Below, piece after piece: positions 58,004 through 64,000 of a stretch of 64,000 nt of DNA (position 1 is its first letter; each line of letters begins with the position of its first letter). The notes beneath the pieces are model-generated. The model was given only the letters and a program-made list of their open reading frames with translations, had not been told where the DNA came from and ran no database searches. The translations under genes and the position numbers were made by a program. Source of the DNA: Cristatella mucedo (lineage: Eukaryota; Bryozoa; Phylactolaemata; Cristatellidae); contig WPIO01000082.1 of assembly GCA_009760855.2 (NCBI GenBank), positions 1,093,001 through 1,157,000 of the forward strand, in the 5' to 3' direction.

Positions 58004-58339
58004 GTAAGTGAGTGTGGCACTCGATTGCAGCATTTTTTTGTCAAATTGTTTGTCATTCAAAATAGCAAAAAAATGCTCTTTATTGACTGTTGGAATTTTA
58101 ACCTATTAGCTCTTTAGCTTTCCCGTGGTAATGAATAGAAATTTGCCAATAAATAGTCACCTTAATTTGTAGAGCTCTTGGAAATATATAGAGATTGTAA
58201 AGCAAGATAGAGCCATAGTTTTATCTAGTTTTTATCTTCATTACGAATTAGAATATTAGAATAACAAATCCAGTGCCGAGAGTCTTTCTCTAGAAAATAT
58301 GTCCTTTACCATGAAATAATAATGATAATAATAATATTA

Positions 58340-59410
58340 GAGCAACCACCAGAACTTAATATCTTCCTAGAAACTTCAAAGAGGCTGTACATGAAGCCTA
58401 AGCGTGCGGTTATTGAAATTCACAAGAACCTATGACGAACTGTGAGGTATTGGTGTGTCTTTAGCTTCTTTTTAAATGTAAAGTCAAAGGATATCTGGAC
58501 CTCAGTCAGAAGTGCGTTCCTGGCTTTGGGAGTGCTCGAACTGAAGGCTTGGTCTTGAGTGAATTCGATGCTGGTACGAGGCATAGCAAAACATTTTCAG
58601 TCAGAAGAATGAGTAGGAAGACCCAGAGCTTGGCGCGTATTTTAATCATTAGGCACGCCGAAGCTACAGAATGAAGGGTCCTAAAAGTGGGTGAAAAATA
58701 GGGAAATCGGCACGCTACTTCTTTGGGAGTAAGTGCAAGTAACGAGAAATTGTTTGATTCTATGCTCGTGACAGGCAAGCCTGGCTGCAGCAATTAACGC
58801 CTGTTGTAAGCAACTGTATGCATATAGCACATGACATGCAAGTATTGGGTTTCAGAAGTCGAGATGGGATGTGAGAAATGCTGCAAAAACCCTGGATGTA
58901 GTGTCCTTTATAAGCATGCTCGATTTTTCGTAATGCTACGTACCGGAAATTGTGGAGGTTAATCAGTCATTTTATAAAAAGGTCACTTTCGAATAAGACA
59001 CAGATTTATTTCAGATTCTAAAGGATATATGCTCGCAGAGCCAATTTTGAGCGTTCAGCTTTGCAATTCATGATTTAAACTAAGTTCTCCCAGAACTCAC
59101 AAGCGGGTTTCACATTCATTTAATATGAGACAGTTTGCTGCTATCTAAGTGGCGATATCAGCAGTATATGCAGCAAGAGAGTTGAGCGAGTTTGACATGC
59201 TGGGCGGCTGGAAGAAATCAATCCGCAGGTAAAGTTGTGTGCCATCTGTGAAGACGTAAAAGCCTGTATTGCGCTTGGCGATCTCATTGGGAAGAGTGAG
59301 AGTAGAAATTTGTGAAAAAGGAGCTGACCAAGCACAGAGCCCCAGGGTAACCTGTACGTAAGTGGCTCCTCAGATGATTGTCGCCAGTTGACATCGCTGT
59401 TAAGTCTGCC
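58340..59410 (-). mobile_element. LINE-A copy, old, right duplicon
   Basis: Co-linear with 13010-14120 and sharing private words ('agtgcaagtaacgagaaa', 'gtgctgggcggctggaag'-type, 'gatatcagcag'-type). It runs from the C-terminal region to mid-RT and is cut at about 59412 by the next LINE-A tail. No open frame of note. Confidence 0.7.
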
Positions 59411-59411
59411 T

Positions 59412-60606
59412 TTTAAATATTTATAATAACAATACATTTGTATAGAAATTTCATAGAACTGAATCTTTTTCTAGGCACTTTATAGACACTGAATAGAAAG
59501 CATTTACCAAATAATTAGTGGGAACATACTCAAAAAGAAAGATTTCCTAAATGATTGCTGGTAACATCCGCAGGCAGCAGGCATAGAATAAGCAGGTACA
59601 TGCATACGAAGAACAAATCACATAGACCCACCAAATGCTGTAATACACAGACGCGTTCAAAGCTTATTTAAATTACATCTTGTCAGAGGGCCTTGCGAAG
59701 TGCATCGGAGTGAGTTCCAGACTTTATGAGCATACGAACAAAAGGCATGGTCTTCAACTGTTTGAGGTCGTACGAGGTATGGCTAATCAATCAGAGTAAG
59801 AACAGCGGATTGTAGGATTCTTCGCCTTGTGCTGGAGTAGTTATGATAGGTAGGTTTGAGCCAGATGATGAAGGGCCTGACAAGTAAGTGACAAAACCTT
59901 AAAGTCGATGCACTGCTTGACTGAGAGCCAGTGCAGGTCGGCTAGAAGTGGTGTGGGGCAACTGTGAAGCTCCCGACAGACAAGACTAGCTGGTAAGTTT
60001 TTCACCAGCTGAAAGCACCTGTTTGCACAGGCGGGTCTATCAGCTAGCAGTGAGCTATACAAGTCAAGACGAGATGTCCCCAAATGCATGGACCAATTGG
60101 AATGAGGCGTCCATGTCTAAACAAGCCCGAACCTTGGCAATGTCATGTAGCTGAAAGTAGGCAGACTTGTATGAGGAGCTGGTGTGGTCGTCTAATTATA
60201 GGTCACTTTGGAACTGGACACCCAAATTACGTGAAGATTCAACAGTAGATATTCTGAAGAAGCCGATTTTTAGCATCTGGTTTTTTCAATTTTGGAATCG
60301 CAATTGGTTTGCCTAACACTATTAATTTTGTTATGTCGTCATTCAATCGATGAATATTTGCTACTATCCATATGCGAATGTCATTAATACATGCAGCAAG
60401 GGTGTGTAGAGAACTCGACATGCTCTTGGGCTGGAAGAGATCAAAGCAAATGTACAAATGAGTTTCATCTGCATTAACCCAAGATTGGGCTTCACTATCA
60501 CGTCGGCAAGAGTGCCAGTATAAACTGTGGAAAGACGGGGATCAATCATATTGCCCTGAGTTAATTCGTACTTAAGTGGTTCCTCGGATAAATTTGTCCG
60601 GCTACA
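59412..60606 (-). mobile_element. LINE-A copy, tail to mid-RT
   Basis: AT-rich tail at 59415-59440, then tail-hairpin-like sequence, 3' UTR, and a C-terminal region with antisense of RPACANRCFQLVKNLPASLV and HWLSVKQCIDFKVLSLTCQA. RT landmarks run up to 'ctcggataaatttgtcc'. It ends where LINE-B begins. Frames broken. Confidence 0.75.
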
Positions 60607-60607
60607 T

Positions 60608-60788
60608 GTATCTGTATCTTGGTCTGTAACTCCACAAAGCCGTAAAGACTATGTGGATGTTGTATGGGAGAGCTTTGTATAGCTCACTCACAGCCTATGC
60701 GGCTTTCGGTAAGCATACGGTAGCCAACAGACTTCGTCTCACCCAACAAGGAGAAAGTAAGCAGAATAGCAAAGTCAGAGGAGCAGTT
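60608..60788 (-). mobile_element. LINE-B, 3' part (split by LINE-A)
   Basis: LINE-B 3' UTR from 'gtatcttggtctgtaactccacaaagccgtaaagac' to 'agaggagcagtt'. The missing continuation (gaggtagcgagtagcatag..) resumes at 62969 after the LINE-A insert. AGTT at both junctions may be a 4-bp target duplication. Confidence 0.8.
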
Positions 60789-61022
60789 AGTAATAATAAT
60801 AATAATAATGCATTTGATAAAGTGGCCTCAGAAAACTTAATCTCTTTCTAGGCACTTTACATTTGCAGCAAAGGGACATGCAATTGAATGGTATGTAAAA
60901 TCATGCTTGAAAAACAAACAAAATGAATAACATGGTTAGGGGTGACTTGCACAGGGTCAGCTTGCAAATGAGGTTAGTGCAGCATGCACAGTGTCAGCAC
61001 CCATAAGCACATAAAGGACGAA

Positions 61023-61427
61023 TCACAGGGACCCACTAAATGCTGCCCTAAATAGGTGTGTTTTTAAGTTTCTTTTAATTGTGGTCAGGTCAGGGGATGT
61101 TCTGACAGAGGTCGGGAAGGAGTTCCAGGTTTTAGGAGCATAAGAACTAAATACACGGTCTCCTAAGGATTTAAGGTTTGTACAAGGTATTTGTAGACTG
61201 TTGGAGTCAGAAAAACGGGTGGTACGATGCTTGGCCTGGTTGGGTAGTATATCTGAGAGATAGGCTGGAGCCAATGAATGAAAGGACCTAAAAGTGGGCG
61301 ACAAAATCTTGAAGTCAATCCCTTGTTTGACTGGTAGCCAGTGCAGGTCGGCGAGAAGTGGAGTAATGCTGCAACTGCGACACTCACGACAGACAAGCTT
61401 AGCTGCAAAGTTTTGCAATAGCAGCAA
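61023..61427 (-). pseudogene. LINE-A C-terminal domain (L2 type)
   Basis: 134 codons: FAAKLVCRECRSCSITPLLA and then DLHWLPVKQGIDFKIL, SFHSLAPAYLSDIL, RVFSSYAPKTWNSFPTSVRT and TTIKRNLKTHLFRAAFSGSL-stop. This module is conserved in L2-clade proteins after the RT, with no known catalytic role. The TGA after FSGSL occurs at the same place in the copies at 54.1 and 63.7 kb. Confidence 0.8.
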
Positions 61428-61728
61428 TCACCTGATCGCACATGCTGGTAGGCCAGTAAGCAGTGAGTTGCAGAGGTCGAGATGGGATGTCACGAATCCA
61501 TGGACCAATTTAGATGTGGTATCCTTATCTAAACAAGCCCGAATTTTGGCAATGTAATAAGCTGAAAATAGGCACATTTGACTTTGGAGCTAATATGGTC
61601 GTCCAACGAGAGGTCGCTTTGGAATATGACACCTAGATTGTGCGCTAATTCAACAGGAGATATGCTGGCAGAGCCAATTTTGAGAGTCAGCCTTTCCAAT
61701 CTCTGAATCAGACTGGGTTTGCCCATAA

Positions 61729-62652
61729 CTAGAAGTTAGTCGTTAGTTCATCGTTTAGTTCTAGAAAATTTGCTGCCATCCATGTGCGGATGTCATCAAT
61801 GCATGCAGCAAGTGAGTTGAGAGAATTTGAGGTGCTCGAATGTTGGGAGGGATCCAAGCAAAGGTACAACCGACTATCATCCGCATAGAAGTGAAAGCCT
61901 AGATTGTGCTTGGCAATCACATAAGCAAGAGAGAGAGTATAAACCGAGAAAAGAACCAGACCTAGCACGGAGCCTTGAGCTGCTCCATATTTCAGAGGTA
62001 CTTCAGATGATCTTTGTCCATTCAAGTCAATACTCTTGAGTCTCCCACTGAGATAGGACCTGAACCACTGCAGAGCAGTGCCAATGATGGTCAGGCGAGA
62101 TGAGAGGCCCTCTAGAAGAACTTTGTGATCGATAGTATCAAAAGCTGCCGAAAGATCGAGCAAAACAAGCAGAGACACTCTACCCACGTTTGCATTCCTA
62201 AGTAGGTCGTTGTATACCCTAAGCAATGTTGACTCTGTGGAGTGATTAGTTCTAAAGCCAGAGCGGAACTTCCTAGCAAGGTGCGAGGTTTCAATGCATG
62301 AGTTTAGCTGGTCCGCCACGACCAGTTCCAGTGTCTTTGATAGGAATGGTAGAAGGGAGACTGGGTGGTAGTTGCTCAATTTCTCTTGGTCTAGTGTCTC
62401 TTTCTTGAGAAGTGGCCCGACTACAGCTTTTTTGAAAGGTGCTGGGACATGACCTGAGGCTAATGACATATTAATGATGTTAGTTATGCATGGCAGCAGC
62501 AGATCAATGTAACGTATGAGCAGGACAGTGGGAATACGGTCCAGAGGACTTGTTGTCTTCATTGATTGAGATACGAACTTGAGGACTAGATCACTAGTGA
62601 CCTGCTTAAATGCAGACATTGTGAGGTGCAGCCAGGAACCGAGGAACAGCAT
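61729..62652 (-). pseudogene. LINE-A reverse transcriptase (longest frame in window)
   Basis: 307 codons. Residues about 60-110 carry MSLASGHVPAPFKKAVVGPL and YHPVSLLPFLSKTLE (RT fingers). Residues 167-176 are LSAAFDTIDH (first catalytic Asp), 224-231 AAQGSVLG (primer/template motif, usually PQGS), and 254-263 HFYADDSRLY (YADD catalytic pair). The enzyme would copy the element's RNA at a nicked target. The frame is uninterrupted but ends early by a shift near NDELTTNF, where related copies read LNDSKTN. The next part continues at 61726-61529 in another frame. Its first ~10 residues overlap the linker frame and are probably not native. Confidence 0.85.
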
Positions 62653-62968
62653 TCTAGTGGGAAGGTTGTCATCGCAGGGACGGATTCCCTGATCTTGTCT
62701 ATCTTCTGCACAAAGAATCGAGAGAAGCGATCGGCTAGACCATCACAACGATCATCAGGTAATGAGCTAATCTGAGAACGGTTGGGGAGATGGTTTATTG
62801 TCGATATCAGCATTTTTGGATTGTGCATTTGTGATTTAACAATGTTTCTATAGAAGCTAGACTTGGCCTGTGCTAGGATCGATTGGTACGACCTACAGTA
62901 GTCGTCATATAGCTTTCGATAGACAGATAGTCCGGATCTTGTGTATGCTTTTTGAAGCTTTCGTTTAG
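62586..62968 (-). pseudogene. LINE-A EN-RT linker
   Basis: KRKLQKAYTRSGLSVYRKLY, then SILAQAKSSFYRNIVKSQ, ISTINHLPNRSQISSLPDD and LADRFSRFFVQKIDKIRESV. This is the typical linker between endonuclease and RT in L2/CR1 proteins (Y...KI..IR). The seven residues before it (MLLATST) come from antisense LINE-B, so the insertion junction lies at about 62968. A shift separates it from the RT frame. Confidence 0.75.
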
Positions 62969-63078
62969 TTGAGGTAGCGAGTAGCATAGAAGTAGCAGCT
63001 CAGGACCGCTGAAAAGGACGAGCCATACTTGGCAGCAGGAGAGCAGTTGTCGTTGCTTAAGAATTGTGGAAGCGAGTC
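62969..63078 (-). mobile_element. LINE-B, middle part (split)
   Basis: Resumes LINE-B ('gttgaggtagcgagtagcatagaagtagcagctcaggaccgctgaaaaggacgagccat' type). It stops at 'gaagcgagtcca', where a plus-strand LINE-A begins. Confidence 0.8.
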
Positions 63079-63935
63079 CAATGTGTCATATTCTTGGCGA
63101 CCTCTCGTTAGATGACCGTACAGCTACACAGTCAAATCTGTCTATTTCAGCTTCAAAATATTGCTAAAATTCTGCATTGTTTAGATAAGAATGCGGCGTC
63201 CAAGATAGTCCACGCATTCGTGACAACCCACCTCGACTTCTGCCACTCACTGCTTACTGGCCTACCAGCATGTGCGATCAGGCGATTGCAGGTGGTGCAA
63301 AACTCCGCAGGTCGGCTTGTCTGTCTTGAGCATCACAGTTGCCACATTACAGCACTTCTCGCCGACCTGCACTGACTACCAGTCAAGCATAGGATTGACT
63401 TCAAGGTTTTTGTCACTCACTTTTTGGGGACTTCGCTCTTTGATTCCAGCCTATCTCTCAGATGGACTACCCCGTCAGGCCAAGCATCGTAACACCCGCT
63501 TTTCGGAATCCAACAGTCTCCAAATACCTCTTTCAAACCTCAAACCCTTGGGAGACCGTGCGTTTTGTTCGTATGCTCCCAAAGCCTGGAACTCCCTCCC
63601 GACCTGCGTCAGAACATCCCCTGACCTGACCCAATTTAAAAAGAACTTAAAAGCTCACCTATTTAGGACCGCATTTAGTGGGTCCCTGTGATTCGACCTT
63701 CATGTGATTATGCGTACTAACACTGTGCATGCTGCCACTAACCACATTTGCATGCTGACCCTGTGCATGTCACCCCTAACAATGTTATTCATTTTGTTTG
63801 TTTATCAAGCATGATATTGCTCGCCATTCAATTGCATTTCCTTTTGCAGCAAATGTAAAGCGCCTAGAGAGAGATTGAGTTCTCCGAGGGTGCTTTATCA
63901 AGTGCATTATTTATATTATTATTATCATTGTTATT
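63079..63935 (+). mobile_element. LINE-A 3' end, plus strand, inside LINE-B
   Basis: Starts at the DRTATQSNLSISASKYC-like segment after the RT. It carries the C-terminal domain (frame 63272-63691: RAFCSYAPKAWNSLPTCVRT, then TQFKKNLKAHLFRTAFSGSL-stop), the full 3' UTR, the tail hairpin AAAGCGCCTAGAGAGAGATT..GTTCTCCGAGGGTGCTTT at 63856-63898, and (ATT)n to about 63935. Opposite in orientation to the LINE-A 110 bases to its left. Confidence 0.9.
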
Positions 63936-64000
63936 TAACAGTGTAGGACCTGTGGTGCCAAAGCTTCTGTCACCAACGATCTTTTAGCTGAGGAATGGAA
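63936..64000 (-). mobile_element. LINE-B, continuing past the window edge
   Basis: 'cagtgtaggacctgtggtgccaaagcttctgtc' continues the LINE-B sequence broken at 63078 (compare 47452-47490). It is cut by the window end. Together with 60608-60788 and 62969-63078 it forms one LINE-B interrupted twice. Confidence 0.75.

Larger units (their letters stand above)
60789..62968 (-). mobile_element. LINE-A, best copy (linker, RT, C-terminal domain, tail)
   Basis: 2.18 kb, minus strand, with (AAT)n at 60789-60810 as its 3' end. It encodes the EN-RT linker, the whole RT and the C-terminal domain, but not the endonuclease, so it is 5' truncated within the linker. It lies inside a LINE-B copy. The coding region is broken into four frames by at least three shifts or stops. 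Low divergence from the 63079-63935 copy suggests both are among the youngest insertions here. Confidence 0.9.

Overview
The window looks like invertebrate animal nuclear DNA. It has no long open gene. It contains spliced exons with GT-AG boundaries, animal extracellular domains (fibrinogen C-terminal domain, PAN/apple-like domain), one leucine-rich-repeat exon, AT-rich spacers, (AT)n, (GA)n, (GT)n and (ATT)n microsatellites, and very dense decayed retrotransposons. The phylum cannot be assigned from the sequence alone. A sponge, cnidarian, mollusc or similar animal would all fit.

Most identifiable sequence comes from two L2/CR1-like non-LTR retrotransposon families, called LINE-A and LINE-B here. 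LINE-A (about 20 pieces, both strands) encodes an AP-endonuclease, an EN-RT linker, a reverse transcriptase and the conserved L2-type C-terminal domain. It ends in a hairpin plus an (ATT)n tail. The best copy is 60789-62968 (minus). LINE-B is known here mostly from its C-terminal coding part and 3' UTR. A tRNA-derived SINE (12.8, 26.8, 32.2 and 43.2 kb) carries a 3' end like the LINE-A hairpin tail, which suggests a SINE/LINE partnership. Other mobile elements are two decayed Ty3/gypsy elements (8.15-10.7 kb and 51.9-53.9 kb, both minus), a MULE transposon with a FLYWCH zinc finger and long terminal inverted repeats (about 48.0-50.0 kb), a 412-bp MITE-like inverted repeat at 19.2 kb, and a broken copy of an unnamed invertebrate multicopy gene (37.6-38.5 kb).

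Host-gene remains on the plus strand are: the last exon of a fibrinogen-related (FReD) protein at 5746-5897; the first FReD exon of another at 21259-21417; a signal-peptide plus PAN-like first exon at 42192-42527; a signal-peptide exon plus a 55-nt exon at 57459-58003; and a decayed paralogue of that pair at about 11.96-12.49 kb. Exon phases fit a scheme of signal exon (ends phase 0), 55-nt exon (phase 0 to 1), then FReD exon (phase 1). I infer a tandem cluster of secreted FReD/PAN lectin-like genes stretched and broken by transposons. On the minus strand there is one LRRC72-like exon at 30526-30721 with an in-frame stop.

Large-scale structure: the segments around 12.0-14.4 kb and 57.5-59.4 kb are copies of one duplicated block (exons, intron and the same old LINE-A insertion). 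Only the left copy contains the SINE at 12.83-12.97 kb. The right end (59.4-64 kb) is a stack of nested insertions, with LINE-A inserted twice, in opposite orientations, into one LINE-B copy. A 116-bp near-perfect palindrome with an (AT)n centre lies at 40090-40205.
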